NCBI GenBank assembly: GCA_021209875.1
Contig: JAGYVD010000005.1
Location: 1,922,001 to 1,986,000, forward strand
Direction: 5' to 3'
DNA length: 64,000 bases
From: Rosellinia necatrix
Lineage: Eukaryota; Ascomycota; Sordariomycetes; Xylariales; Xylariaceae
Shown: positions 9,707 through 21,462 of the stretch, in pieces
Layout: the number at the start of each line of letters is the position of its first letter
Numbering within the stretch: the first letter of the stretch is position 1
The notes under the pieces: generated by a model
The model's input: the letters and a program-made list of their open reading frames with translations, nothing else
Database searches by the model: none
Told to the model about the DNA's origin: nothing
Made by a program: the position numbers and the translations under genes

Positions 9707-11851
9707 ATAAACTACTATCAGACCGTTCGGAGAACACTGTGGATAGATCAAATGGGGTTTTTTTTTTATTGTTTCATCATGGGTACAGGCTTGTGGTCCT
9801 AGACTTAGGAAGTCGGTCGCCATCCTGTTGTCATCTGTCCCAGGAAATGCTGCACAATATACTTCGTTTGCAATGAATTTAGTAGTTGAAGTGAAGGTTT
9901 CTGGTTTCTTCTTTCAATTAAAGGCGGAAAGGAGATCAGGAGAGGAGTGAGTATGAAAAAGTCGAGAAGGATAGACTCGGCCGCCGCCGGGGATGGTGGT
10001 TACGTTTAATGCCTACTTCCGAGTTTGGTCTTGAAGAATGCCGTCCATTCACTGGAAGTAAAGTTTGCCTGTACGCATTACTGTCGCTGCTGGGCTCTTG
10101 GTCATAGATGTGCCCCAAGGGATTACAGAGGCAAGGCTTTTAGTTGGGGACAGAAGAAACTATCCAGGTAGAAACCAGCTACCTACACATGCCCAGAAGT
10201 CCTGTGCGCACGGATGCTGGGTGTCAAGTTTGGCTTCTAGGTGGGTTCTAGTCAGGGGTCTGGGGGCCTATAGGCCAAACAGCCTATAAACCTTCATATA
10301 TTACAGCTATACCGAACCTAGTCTGTTATAGATGACTGATGCCATAAGTATTCTCATGACTTGTTTCTTTGTTTCTTCATTACCACTACTAGCCATCGCC
10401 TGAAAAACAGCTGATATTATAGTGTATAATACATGCCATCATGTTATGCATTATAAATTTCAATGTCCCATGTTAAACCTAGTTAGTTTTCAGTTGTCAA
10501 AAGTCAATATGGATAGTGTACATACTAGTGTGGCGCTACAAGGGTGAAAAGACAATTCCTAGCCAAGATGTAACTATCGTGTCGATATCCGAGTCAAAGG
10601 CACGAAGTATGCAGACCTTTTTTACGACCTGTAGATCCCTACCGTAATTGGTTGGGACTGATGTTTTCAGCTGGGCACTAACGGAGAGCTAGATGGTCCA
10701 TAATTTACAGAAATGTGTCTATGTGGGATTCCAGAACATGCGGGCGCTCATCCATGCATCTACGCATGTAAGTCTAAATGCCGATCCTGCATCATTGCGG
10801 AGCATCCGCAGGTGGAGCTGGGCAATTGTGGAAATACTTTACTGAGTGCTCCACGGGTCGTAACCGCGCGCACTACTATCTCACCGTATTTGTAGCGTCA
10901 CCGCTCGAGTGTTCAACTTTGTGCAGATGGATTCTACCCCTCGAAGTGTCCCAGATGTCGCGTCGTCTATTACTAGAGTGTCTGTGACATGCGCTAACAA
11001 ACAGTATTCCCGCATCTACAGGGTACATACGGTATATCTTGCTCGCCGACCTCGATGTGTAGATGAAGCGGGTCATCGGAGGACTGCCGTGCATACGGAG
11101 ATGACCCCCATGAGGTAAGTGGCCATGTGTGTACGTATAGCTGTCTAAGGTACTTAGCAGACAACCCTTGCTATTCTTCTTGGTGCACAACTGCCTCAGT
11201 ACATGATCAATATCTGGTGTTATAGAGAATCCGGTATAGTTACGTGTCCACTCTCCTGCGAGATCACAAAGGAACTTTCGGTGGTACTCTCGATGACATG
11301 TATTCCGTATGATCAAAAGGCAAAAAACACAATGTTCAAACCTCGGATATCCGGTGGTCCACACATACGCTCCGAAGTCGTGGCGGAACTCACCTCACTC
11401 CCCCAGAGAGAACCCAGAGAGAAAATGGGCGTACAGGCTACGAATACCTTGCTAGGCTGGCAAAAGAGTGATGTTCCAGTGGCAGCCACAACCTGGCGAG
11501 AGCATTGCATACACGCGGAACGTTGCTCATGTGTGAAAATATTTGTCCCAGATCTTCGCGTCAACCAGCAGTAACAAGACCAATGACTTGTTTTATGCCC
11601 CTGACAAGGGTTCGGCCATATATTTGAGTGGTGAAGAGATGCCTGATATTGATTATGGTTATAACCCTAGCACTCAGGCTTGCCCGGTCACATTTTACCT
11701 GAACGCTATGCTTCAATCGCCTCCTATTTTCATATTTCGTAGGCCACGGTCTGAATATTAGTATAGAAATCATACACTGAACGAGGTTGTACTCGACGAC
11801 GATTTGAAAATATCATTCCAATTATTGAAGCTACTTGGGATCACTTATGCA
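9707..11851. other. Intergenic, nothing recognised
   Basis: About 2.1 kb between the amidinotransferase and the PLP enzyme. Short open frames occur on both strands (for example 10876-11364 minus), but none shows a family motif, signal peptide or convincing exon structure. I see no gene here. Confidence 0.5.
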
Positions 11852-13844
11852 ATGAGGCCAACTTCACCACACGCGTTGGCCCTCGGCATATCTCAACCCC
11901 CAAACGAAAATCACGTCGGTTGCCTTCTTATGCTCCCTGACCCCAACGATAGTGGTCCTGCTGACGAATATCTCTCATACAGGCGGTCAGTGTTTCTCTT
12001 CCAACATGGCATTCTATCGTGAGCTGGTCTCGGCGGGAGCCATGGGTTGTGTCGCAAATGCAAGGAGGCTACCCACGGTGCGTTGCCTTTCAGAAATCCT
12101 GCATCGCCATAAAAGCTTAGTTGAATATCCACAGCCTCTTCATAAACTCGATTATACAAGAGTTGAGCAGCAGAGTCCTTGAGCGCCTACAGCCGCTAGG
12201 TGCGGAAATGGGGTGCATGATCATGGCATCAATGCCCGCCGCACTTCGGTTAACGAAGAGCTTGGAGGCTAAGAAAGCGGACGGGTTTGTATCCCCGTGC
12301 ATCCATTTCGATGTTCCTTCCACTGCCGCGGTTGATGCGCAGGACAAAGAGAACTCTCGATGGGCGGCATTTCACGTTGTCCTGTACAGCTCTAAGCTGA
12401 CCCCCGAGGCCATGAGTTTCTGGCGTGAGACAGGGGACGGAATCTCCAGTCGGCATGCAGAACACGCGCTCCGGTGGTTCCCAGTGCTCGAATCGAGGTG
12501 CGCGGATATTTCGTTTTGTTCAAAACCTACGATGGGCCTGAATGAGGCTCGTGTCGAAGATCTGTCACTGCCGCTACCACCAGCCGCGACTACGGCAGCG
12601 CAGATAGCGGCGATGAAATCTTTACTTGCAACATCTGCAGCATCGGACGACCCCGGCCAGGCTTCTATCTGCTCACAAGACATTTTTCTGTATCCGAAAG
12701 GACTGTCCGGCATCTACGCTGTCGCGAGGTCTCTGGTCCCAGATGCACAACCAGCGCAGACGTCCCAGGCCGTCATCTACGGGCAAGTCGCGGCCCCTGA
12801 TCGCTTGCAACGTCGTTATGCGGACTAACGGAGCAGTTCTTTAGATGGCCATATGCCGAGACAGTCAAATGCGTCGAACGCAGCGGGTGGGACAATGTGA
12901 TCATCTACGGCCACGGAACCGAGGCAGACCTCGACAATCTGGAAGAGAGGTTGAAGAATGGAGAGCGAATCCAGGTGCTGTTCTGCGAGCTACCCAGCAA
13001 CCCTCAGCTCGCATCTCCAGATCTTCATCGGATCCGACGACTCGCGGATGCCTACGAGTTCATCGTGGCGTGTGATGAGACCCTGGGCACATTCGTGAAC
13101 GTCGACATTCTTCCCTACGTTGATATTGCCATGACCAGTCTCACCAAGATCTTCAGCGGGGCCTCGGATGTCATGGGCGGGAGCGTCATCATCAACCGCC
13201 AGTCTCGGTTCTACCAACATGTCCACAGCCGCCTCAGCGCGACGTGGGAGGACATCCTCTTCCCTGGCGACATCAGCGTTCTGGCGTCCAACTGCCGAGA
13301 CTTTGCAGAGCGAGTCCGATACTGCAGCCGAAGCGCATCGACCATCGCGACCCTTGTCTCGAAACACCCGGCCGTGGCATGGGTTTACTACCCCACGCTG
13401 GTGCCCTCCCGGCCGCTGTACGAGAGGTACAGACGCAGGGACGGGGGGTACGGGTACGTGCTCAGCATCATCTTCCATGACCCCTGCGGCGCAGTGGCGT
13501 TCTACGATAGCCTCGACGTCTGCAAGGGGACAAGCATCGGGGCGAACTTCACCCTTGCGGTTCCGTACGCGCAGCTGGCCCACTTCCGAGAGCTGGACTT
13601 GGCCGAGGCGAACGGGATTCCACGACATATCGTCCGCATCAGCGTTGGTATTGACGACACGCAAAAACTGGCCGATCGAGTGGAGAGGGCGCTGATGGCG
13701 GCCGCGGCTGTCCGTCGTAGCGAAATTGGGGCCAATGAGTTTAAGCCGCGTCGCAGCGGTAGAGGTAGCGGTAGCGGCAGCGGCAGCGGCAGCGGCAGCG
13801 GTAGCGGCAGCGGTGTGCACACCACCGACGTTTGTTTGTCATGA
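11852..13844 (+). CDS. Cystathionine gamma-synthase-like PLP enzyme, four exons
   Basis: Fold-type I PLP enzyme of the Cys/Met metabolism family. Secondary-metabolism members (LolC, Fub7) join O-acetylhomoserine to a nucleophile by gamma-substitution. Exons: 11852-11914, 11983-12077, 12135-12782, 12845-13844, giving 601 residues. The second exon restores the family block AVSVSLPTW...GGYPR, split exactly at its arginine codon. The third intron (12783-12844) starts GCAAGT and is a GC-AG intron; splicing it restores YGWPYAETVK...YGHGTEADLDNLE. The probable Schiff-base Lys lies in TSLTKIFSG near residue 370. The family motif GDGISSRHAE is present. The C-terminus carries a Gly-Ser repeat (13766-13812) unlike the rest of the protein. 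It may build the side chain of an unusual amino acid for the neighbouring NRPS, which is inference. A plain methionine-pathway STR2 role is the alternative. Confidence 0.85.
13766..13812 (+). repeat. Coding Gly-Ser microsatellite
   Basis: GGTAGC/GGCAGC hexamers give a run of alternating Gly and Ser at the C-terminus of the PLP enzyme. The run is likely length-variable between strains. Confidence 0.85.
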
Positions 13845-14747
13845 ACTGTTGGTGGCAGGAGTTGTGCTTTCCTAATTAGTGTACAAGCACTGTATGCACC
13901 TACCTAGGTACCTACACCGGGTGGTCTTGGGTGGTCTGCTTTAAGGTTTGAGTAGCGCGAGCAAGGTGGCCCACATCCAGCTCATCCCCTCGACGATCCA
14001 TGGGACCGGGATGACATGGGACCGGGATGGAGACGGCAGCACTCGGGAGTCAGCCTGTAATAGTACTAGTGGAATATCTGCCATATCTGCGGCCGAGCTA
14101 ACCCGGTTACTCAGTAGTTGCATGAGTCTGTGAGGCTACCCTCAATAGCCCGGGTTTATATAACTAGTTAGTGTACTGCTGGAAATTGACCCATTTAATC
14201 GATTGCGTTGGTCTGTTGTTCTACACTAGTGGACTAGTGTAAGTGTTCTGCAGACTTTTTCTAGCGCATACAAATTAGGCGTGGCGGCGACATCAATGAA
14301 TTAGGCCCTTTACCAAAAATAAATAGTTAACTATATGTGGCAACTATCTGTTTCGAGTTCGAGAGTTATGGGTACGGAATTGTCAAGATGTACACGCCAG
14401 AGCGCCACATCATCTTCACTTGAGCTGAGGAACGCCTGGAATGACGTGGGCGCCCGGTACTATCACAGTCATCATCACCATCATCATCATCATCATCATC
14501 ATGCGTTAGTTATTGGACCTTTACTTTTCCTGACTTGGGTTTTGGCTCTAAAGACACTAATGCTGCACATGTAGAATATGTGTCACTCTCTGAAATGACC
14601 CCCGAAGACAAAGAATACACTACAAGCTGAGAATCACCGCTAGGGGCTTTCGAAACCGGACCTGAACGATCAGGTGGCCACATCCTCCCAATTACCAGCT
14701 GTTTATGGAAAGGCTCAGTTGGGCCGACATACGTAGCCAAGCAGGCA
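13845..14747. other. Intergenic with CAT microsatellite
   Basis: The region lies between the 3' ends of convergent genes. A CAT/CAC triplet run lies at about 14466-14502. A TACCTAGGTA-type motif lies near 13900. No gene is supported. Confidence 0.6.
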
Positions 14748-15747
14748 CTATGACACGGTGCGGATCTTGCTATAGGGACTGCCCCATGATTTCTCATCGT
14801 CGCTCAGGAAGAACATGGTGCTCACCGATTGCCTGCCATCCCCCACGGCAATCACGTCCTGGCTGTAGGGTAGCGGATCCAAGCTGTCCGTCAACGAGCG
14901 CACCTTGCCCACGGCGCTCGCGAACTTCTCGGGCGTCCCAAGCAAGTCCTGGAAGATGTCGATGGGCTGGAAGGCCAGCACCGTCCCGTCGCAGAAGCGC
15001 GACAGCCTCCTCCGGTACCGCGGCGTCATGGCGAGCCCCACGAACCGCTCGCCCCCGAAGGCCAGCGTCCAGGCCGGCGACGCGACGTCCTGCGGGACGC
15101 GCGCGGGCCAGCCCTGCCGGTCGCGGTCGCTCATCCCGCGCAGGAGCTCCCAGAACAGCCTCCGGTCGTCCTCCAGCGACGGCTGGACGCCGCCGTCGGT
15201 CGCAGGCAGCGGCGTCAGCACGACCAGCGACGTCATGGGGCCGCAGCGCCGCCAGCCGCGCGCGTACTCGCCGAACGCGGCGGCGAGGGCGTCCAGCACG
15301 GCCGCCGGTACGGCCCTCCCGGGCTCCGGCTGCGGCTCGGGTATGTCGACGAAGCAGTAGCGGTGCTCGCTCGCCTTGAAGCCCTTGGTCGCGTAGATGC
15401 ACGGGAAGATCTGCGGGTCCTGCAGCATCATCCGCGCGCCGAAGGCGTCAAACGCCTGGCGCTGCCATGACGAGGGAGGGAAGTTGGCCGCTATCTCGTG
15501 TCTGCCTCACGTGTTTCACAATGTCATTCAAACGTTGTCCTGTATGGTGGCGGGTTTTGGCGCGGGTCGCGTACCTTGTCCACAGCCTCTGGGTCGGCGG
15601 GCTGGCCGGGGCGCTGTTCCCCTCGCGGAAGAAGCCCGGCCTGCCGTGATAACAAGCCCAGGTGAGGGTGATGGCGAGAATGATAACACAGATTGTATGG
15701 AATGACTCTTTGCCCCAGGCGGCAGCTAGCAAGGCATCTATCATCAT
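14748..15747 (-). CDS. YqcI/YcgG-family protein, possible haem N-oxygenase, membrane-anchored
   Basis: Two exons, 15747-15575 and 15501-14748, with a 73-nt GT-AG intron restoring one frame of 308 residues. Exon 1 gives an N-terminal hydrophobic segment (about 16-34, CVIILAITLTWACY), a likely single membrane anchor. The rest follows the YqcI/YcgG pattern: DPQIFPCIY early, FGGERFVGLAMTPRYRRRLSR in the middle, then AFQPIDIF. Studied members (GntA, DcsA, RohS, AglA and related bacterial proteins) are haem enzymes that hydroxylate nitrogen, several on arginine or guanidine groups. With an amidinotransferase and an NRPS in the same cluster, N-hydroxylation of a guanidine is an attractive but unproven role. 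I cannot identify the haem ligand by eye. Convergent with the PLP gene. Confidence 0.72.
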
Positions 15748-16039
15748 GTTGCCTGTTTGAGGATTAAAGAAAGGCTCCTAGGTAGCATGTTTTCTAGTGG
15801 CGTATTGGGCTGGACTCGGGACGAGAGCAGAACGCTCGAACTTCAAGGTTTGTATTTCGTGCAGAAAACTACCCAACCCATCCTCAGTAAGTAACTAAGT
15901 AGCGCTACCAGTCATCAGGCGAAACATTGAAGGCCCAGCCCATTAAATCGTATCCACCTAACTAGTGTGTATTGTCAATTTTTGTCCTTGCAGACGCTCG
16001 TGAAATGATACGCCGCAAGGTACCCTGCATGTACCCCTT

Positions 16040-17124
16040 TCAGCTCTCGAGTTGCAGCTCGAACTGGCTCAAGTACTCGTAATCCGGCATCGCAGCGGTC
16101 ACAAAGGACCGCAGAGCGGCCGCGGCGTCCGAGCCGTGCGCCTTCTGCCAGCCCTCAGCCATGGCGTCGAGGTCGAGTGGCCGTCCGTCAGGGGCCGAAT
16201 GCTTGTCCAGCTGCACGCCCGAGGAGGTCTGAATGGTCGAGAAGAAATGCTGGTGATAGGACCCCTGCGCCTCGAGGACCGACGGCGCTACAGGGTCCCA
16301 TTGGAAGCACACGTCACCGGGATCGACCCGCAGCCGTTCGCAGAGCTTCTGCACGACGGTGGGACGGGCCATGACCTCGTCGGCATTGAGCACGATGGGG
16401 CGCCGCACACCGCCGTTTGCGCTGGCGCCGCTGCGGGCGAACCAGTCGTGGAGAATCCGCAGCCATCGCAGGCTAGCGTCGACGAAGAACTCCTCGTCGT
16501 CCACTCGGGCGCCCATCGTCGGACCACTGACCCGCAGGATCGACTCGAACACCAGGGCTGGGTGGCGGATCAGGAAGACGGGCGTCACACTGAGCAGAAA
16601 CTGGGTTGGCAATACGGTCGGGTTACCGTCGAGGGCCGCCTGATCTCCGGCGGCAGTCGGCAGTACCCGTGCTATGACCCGCGGCGTGGTCCTTGGTGGG
16701 ATGTCGCGTCCCAAGTTCTGCGAAATGACTTCCGGCCTGACCAGGGCGAATGCATGCTCCTTGATGAAGGGGACCCTGCCCTGCTCGCTGCTGTCAGAAA
16801 GGAGTCTGCGGGCTGCGAACTAGGTAGGCAAGGGAGGTGATGTACCGTAGCATGCGTGCTCTGGATCGTCTGCTCCAGCTGATCGAAGGCGGCTTGAAAA
16901 GTTTGGCAGAGAGCAGGATGATCATGCAATCGCTTCTTCGCAGACCGTATGCGATCGTTATCACGCAGGGTTAATGATTCCTTCCCGTAGTAGTATGTGT
17001 CCACAAAAGGGTACTCAATGATCCCAAGACCTGGATGGTCCCGGAGCATCTTCATGAGCAGATTGGATGCCGTCCGGGGATGCGTAAAGAGGAATATCGG
17101 TCGACTCGCGGTCTCAGGGTCCAT
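16040..17124 (-). CDS. P-loop sulfotransferase-like protein, two exons
   Basis: Predicted cytosolic sulfotransferase using PAPS. Start ATG at 17124. The N-terminus carries the 5'-phosphosulfate-binding loop (FLFTHPRTASN, residues about 11-21). Exon 2 carries a 3'-phosphate-binding-like motif (VFLIRHP). Exon 1 is 17124-16846. The best acceptor is at 16781, giving a 65-nt intron with a CTGAC branch site and 339 residues (GRVPFIKEHAF follows). An acceptor at 16820 would give an impossible 26-nt intron. Proteins of this type occur near fungal peptide clusters. Its place between the YqcI-like and dioxygenase genes suggests it acts on the same product. The catalytic base is not assigned, so a non-sulfotransferase role is possible. 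Confidence 0.75.
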
Positions 17125-17502
17125 GGTCTTCAAATGTCCAGTTTCGGACGACCTCGTAACGATTTTCTGAGTTGATCGCTGATTGCTGAGGAGAGCAATA
17201 TGGACGGTACGCAGACTCTGGCTGCGAGGGGATAAAACAGCAATGAAGATGGAAGGAAGGGAGAAGTAGGAAAGCCTTTTGAACCGCGGGAGATAGAATA
17301 ATTACTTAAGTAGTCTCACAATATGAACTAGACTCCAGGGGCGTATTATTAATAAGCTCCGAGGATGTATCACCATTATTGAAAATATTGTGCCGCTAAG
17401 TCATATTATCTTCAAAGCCGGCAACTAACATCCGAGGCTTCAGAACTCGCAAAATGTACTATCTAGTCTAGATGTTGTGTTCATGTCCTAGTTCTTGATC
17501 AA
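17125..17502. other. Intergenic, nothing recognised
   Basis: About 380 bp between two genes of the same strand. It should hold the sulfotransferase promoter. No other feature seen. Confidence 0.5.
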
Positions 17503-18374
17503 TCATCCCTTCAGTGGCTGATTGGACTGCAGGCCCAGAGTATCTTCAAGCAGACCTGATCGAAAGGTGTTCGAGCCCATGGGGTTCCCGACGGGAAAGA
17601 GGGTTCTGCAGCCGACCATCTTCCGTGTAATAGGCGCCAGACTCTCTACAAGCTCACGCGGAAGCCCTAGTGCACTCTCGAATTGGCTGATCTGGCAACT
17701 AGCGACGCTCATGATCATCATACTGCGGGTGTCTGGCGCCTGCTGTGTGTGCTCTCCTCCGCTGTGAACAATCCCCCGGCGCGTAACGAGCATATCTCCG
17801 GGCTTCATGGTTGCGAGCGCAGGCTGGGCATCCGAGGGCGCGTCCACGCCGGGCCTGCGATGGCTCCCGAGGTACACGCGAGTCGCCCCGTTGGCCACGG
17901 TAAAAGCCCGTGGTCGGGATGATGAGAGTGGCCGTTAGAACTGGCGCTTCGGGTCGCTGGGATTTTATAAGCTGCCATCCGTTCGCATCGCGATGCCAGG
18001 GTTGGGCCGGATTATCCAGGTTCCGTGAGCCTGAGCACAGAGCTGACCAACCAATAGTCGCCAGCGCGCTCAAAGATCGCTTTGCACGTCTTGTGTAGCA
18101 CCTCGTTGTTCAGGATGTCGTGACGGTAGGCCGCGCTGGCGGCGAGGAGGCCGTTCACGAATTTCGTGTGAGACGAGAACTTGTGATTATTGAGTGCCGG
18201 GTTTTCCCACGATGCTACCCGCGGGGCGGGTTCACTGTTGAACCGCTCTATGACATCAAGAGGCACGACCCCTGTGATGATGGCTGCCCCATCGTTATCA
18301 ACGGTCTGCCAGATCAATTTGGCATCTTTGTCCGTCGTGAATCTGCGTATCTGGGGTGTCTGCGCGGCAGCCAT
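17503..18374 (-). pseudogene. Phytanoyl-CoA dioxygenase-like gene, two +1 frame breaks
   Basis: Fe(II)/2-oxoglutarate-dependent oxygenase family, often hydroxylating or desaturating natural products. The start is ATG at 18374. The protein continues through three frames: frame 1 to about 18018, frame 2 to about 17905, frame 3 to the stop at 17503. Each change is explained by one extra base, a G in CCTGGAT near 18016-18018 and a T in the TTTT run at 17902-17905 (minus-strand bases). Iron-ligand motifs are otherwise present: HRD in the middle segment and GIVHSGGEH...DTR in the last. No intron of plausible size fits either break. The gene is therefore recently inactivated or the assembly has two errors. 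It is divergent from the arylsulfotransferase-like gene. Confidence 0.75.
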
Positions 18375-18380
18375 GGTGGA

Positions 18381-18405
18381 AGTGCGAGTGCGAGTGCGAG
18401 TGTGA
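18381..18405. repeat. GTGCGA tandem repeat in 5' leader
   Basis: Four near-copies of the hexamer lie just upstream of the dioxygenase ATG, in the shared region with the arylsulfotransferase-like gene. Confidence 0.7.
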
Positions 18406-18701
18406 TGAGTCAAAGTATGAAAAAGGAAACACAAACACAGAAAGCTCACGAGACATGGCGCGGGGTCAATGACATCGGCTGGCTATGCGTCATGGTTCAC
18501 AAGAAGCCTCAAAGCCAAAGCAGCTGTAGTTAAGACGCCGACATCACCAAGTCGCGTGATTGGCTGGCAACACGTCTCCTTCTTAAAAGATAATACTCGG
18601 TAGTTCTTCTTCCTGCCACCCGCGTATTCCCCAAGACAATACTTCTCAGTCTCCAGCTCATTGCACGGCCCGCCATCTAACACGTGCACCCTGCGGGAAA
18701 G

Positions 18702-20319
18702 ATGGCGTCGTATAAGTTGCTGGCTTATTGCGCATTGTGTATTACATCTTGCTCCCTTGTTCGCGCAGACCTAGGCCCATACTTCAGATCTACCTCTTAC
18801 GAGCACGGCGCTCACGGGAGGGTGCCCCAGCAATTGCATCACTCGTCGGACTTGCTGTCGCCCATTCTCAATATCCACCAACACAGCGATCAATGTGACG
18901 ATGGTCAGCTCATTCTTCTCACTGTTCTAAGATCCGAGGTATCTTCACCCAACCCTATGATCCTTGACGGCCAAGGGAACCTCGTTTGGACAGATCCCTA
19001 TTACGGAGATAGTTGGGATTTGGACGTTCAGTTGTTGGATGGCGAACCTCACCTCACTTTTTGTGCCTGGCCTGGGAGGGGTCCTCACGTAACCTGCCAC
19101 GTTGTAAGTGCTCCCGTTGCCCTCGTTCTCCGATATGTGCTTAAAGAAGAGAATATAGTTGAACCCTGAATACGAGGAAGTGTACAAAGTATTGGGGGAA
19201 AATGGATGGGGCGCCGATGCTACTGAGCTTCAGATTACTCGGCAGAAAACCGCAGCGCTCACGACATCGACCCTGATTCAGTTTGATCTTGGCCCAGTAA
19301 ACGGGCCCCGCCAAGGATGGATGCGCGATGTAGGCTTCCAGGAGATTGATCTGGAGACAGGTGAAGTGCTATTCCAATGGAGCTGGTCTGACCATTGGGA
19401 CATAACGGACGTGTTCCTGTATCCCAACGGCACAGAAGGCAGCCGCGAAACGCCGTGGTATGCATTTCACATCAACAGCGTTCACAAGGATAGCGTAGGC
19501 AACTACCTAATTTCATCGCGCCACACGAGCACCGTTGGCTATGTTAATAGCCAGAACGGCGACTTCATCTGGATGCTGGGAGGGAAGCGGAACATGTTCA
19601 AAGATCTCTCGGGCGGAGCTGCTACCAATATCAGCATGCAACATCACCCTAGATTCCTGATTGAGAATGCTACTCTCACACTATTCGACAATGGAGTGAA
19701 GGATCCTTCAGACCTTTCAATCGACTATCGGTCAAGAGGACTAATCATTGATATCGATACAAACGCGATGACGGCAGAGGTAGCCCGGGAGTACCCGAGC
19801 CCTCACAGGCTCGGGAGCGAATCTTGCGGCTCGATGCAAATGCTAGACAATGATTGTGTTCTTGTGGGATATGGAATCAATCTTGGCTGGTCTGAGTTCT
19901 CTACCAGAGGGGATTTGATCTGTGATGTCCATTTTGGCCCCAAGTCAGGCTTTCGTACAGAAGATATCTTGAGCTACCGGGTGCTAAAGTCGCATTGGGT
20001 CGGACTCCCCAAGACACTTCCAAGCATCGTTCGCAAGGGAGGGGATATCTATGTCAGCTGGAATGGAGCCACCGAGGTGGCAACTTGGACACTGGTTGCA
20101 GCTGATGCAGACGTGAATGATTATACATCTCTTGGGTCAGTCCCAACTGAAGGATTCGAAACACGAATTCCAGTCCCGTCAACTTTAACTGCGCCAGGCG
20201 TTCGGGTTATTGGTATCGATAGAAATGGCAGTGTTCTCGGGCTCAGCCCCATTCTTCAATTGGCCAGACCAGCACAGGAACTCTTTCAACAACAGCCTCT
20301 CGTTTCGTCATCTTTCTAA
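18702..20319 (+). CDS. Secreted arylsulfotransferase-like protein (ASST / Arylsulfotran_2)
   Basis: Two exons, 18702-19103 and 19159-20319, with a 55-nt GTAAGT...TAG intron, give 520 residues. An N-terminal signal peptide is visible (about residues 1-22, hydrophobic ALCITSCSLV), so the protein enters the secretory route. The body shows the ASST-like beta-propeller pattern of fungal Arylsulfotran_2 proteins (NPEYEEVYKV, TSTVGYVNSQNGDFIWMLGGKRN, QHHPRF). Bacterial ASST transfers sulfate between phenols without PAPS; the activity of fungal members is largely unknown. Many fungal relatives end with a membrane segment, but this one does not. It sits beside a PAPS-type sulfotransferase gene, so extracellular sulfate transfer on the product is possible but unproven. 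Confidence 0.85.
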
Positions 20320-21462
20320 TGTAGACCAACTATAGAGTGTTGGCATCCTTCTGATACACTATGCAATTCCTTTCATAGTGAGTTAGATGTTAGCAAGACC
20401 ACGACACCACGAGAATTAGGAAGAACAGCTCACAATCGACTTATTCTTAATCTGACTGCGGGGTGATCTCACCACCCGGAAACACTTATAAATCTGGTTC
20501 TGAACTTGAGATCTATTGGAGTTAATGCGCTTGTTTTTGAAGTCGGTCTAAGGAGTCGTCGGAACGCAGTTGCTCAACGACGCGACGATAGTGTCTAATC
20601 TTGGCAATGATCTCAGTGTATGATATAGACCCGCTCTTAGCTATATAGTCATTTCAGATCCGACAGCCATCAACCTCTACAGCGTCGCAGTTACATTAGG
20701 GCGGTTGCTGCCCTCATCTCTTCTAGCCCCTGTGTTAATCCATCGCAGCTACCTTAGTTCGCGTCATCCTGACGACTTTAGTACTACTTCTCCATTGCCA
20801 TCATGCAATACCCAATGAAACGTGTCTTCACGGGGATATGTCTCAGTCTCCTTCCTTGTTGGTTTATTAAAGGCTGATTGACTAGATATTGCAGGACATT
20901 GTATCTTTGAACGATAATTCCGTGACGAAGTTGAGGAATTCGAGTGAAAAAAAATCAGTAAAAATATCGAAGAGTTAGTTGCGTGAAACCAGACGGCTAG
21001 CTTTGCTTAAAAACTAAGATGCGTTTCGTTGTGCAGAACAACTTTTCACTGGGCAATCGGTACCCTCATATATCCGGACAATTTCGTGTTCCAATTCGTA
21101 CGCGTTTTTTTTTTTTTTTTTTTTTTAATTTTAATTCAATTAAACTTGAAAATTTCCCCTGCAGGTCAGATCTAGTATAGGGGAACTCTAAATTTCAATG
21201 CCAAAACCTCCAACCTTACAGCCTTCCATACCAGCACTTTGACATTTGTATGCATAATAAGAAACCGATTCCCTCTAAAGAAACAGCCTAGAGGTTGCCC
21301 ATACTTCATCTCATGTCAATCCCAACTACTTCATACGTATTTATGAGTTATATGTCGGATACTTGCCAAAGCAATTCATACCATGGTATAATCGCAGGCG
21401 GTATTTTGTGGCGTACTGCCAAGTTTTTTATCCAGTCAGACAAATCATTTTAGAGAGCGTTT
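20320..21462. other. Intergenic, AT-rich, nothing recognised
   Basis: About 1.1 kb with a long T run at roughly 21106-21126. It may include the lost 5' half of the P450 relic, but I could not recognise any of it. Confidence 0.5.

Noticed and set aside
12078..12120. 43-nt intron ending at the first AG in the PLP gene
   Set aside because: It leads straight to a TGA. The 57-nt intron ending at 12134 restores GGYPR.
12990..13820. 276-codon open frame antisense to the PLP enzyme
   Set aside because: It mirrors a GC-rich real exon, and has no family motif or exon logic.
16052..16840. 262-codon plus-strand frame over the sulfotransferase
   Set aside because: Shadow of the minus-strand gene, which has the recognisable P-loop and family motifs.
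16820..16845. 26-nt intron in the sulfotransferase
   Set aside because: Too short to splice. A 65-nt intron to 16781 with a branch site keeps the frame.
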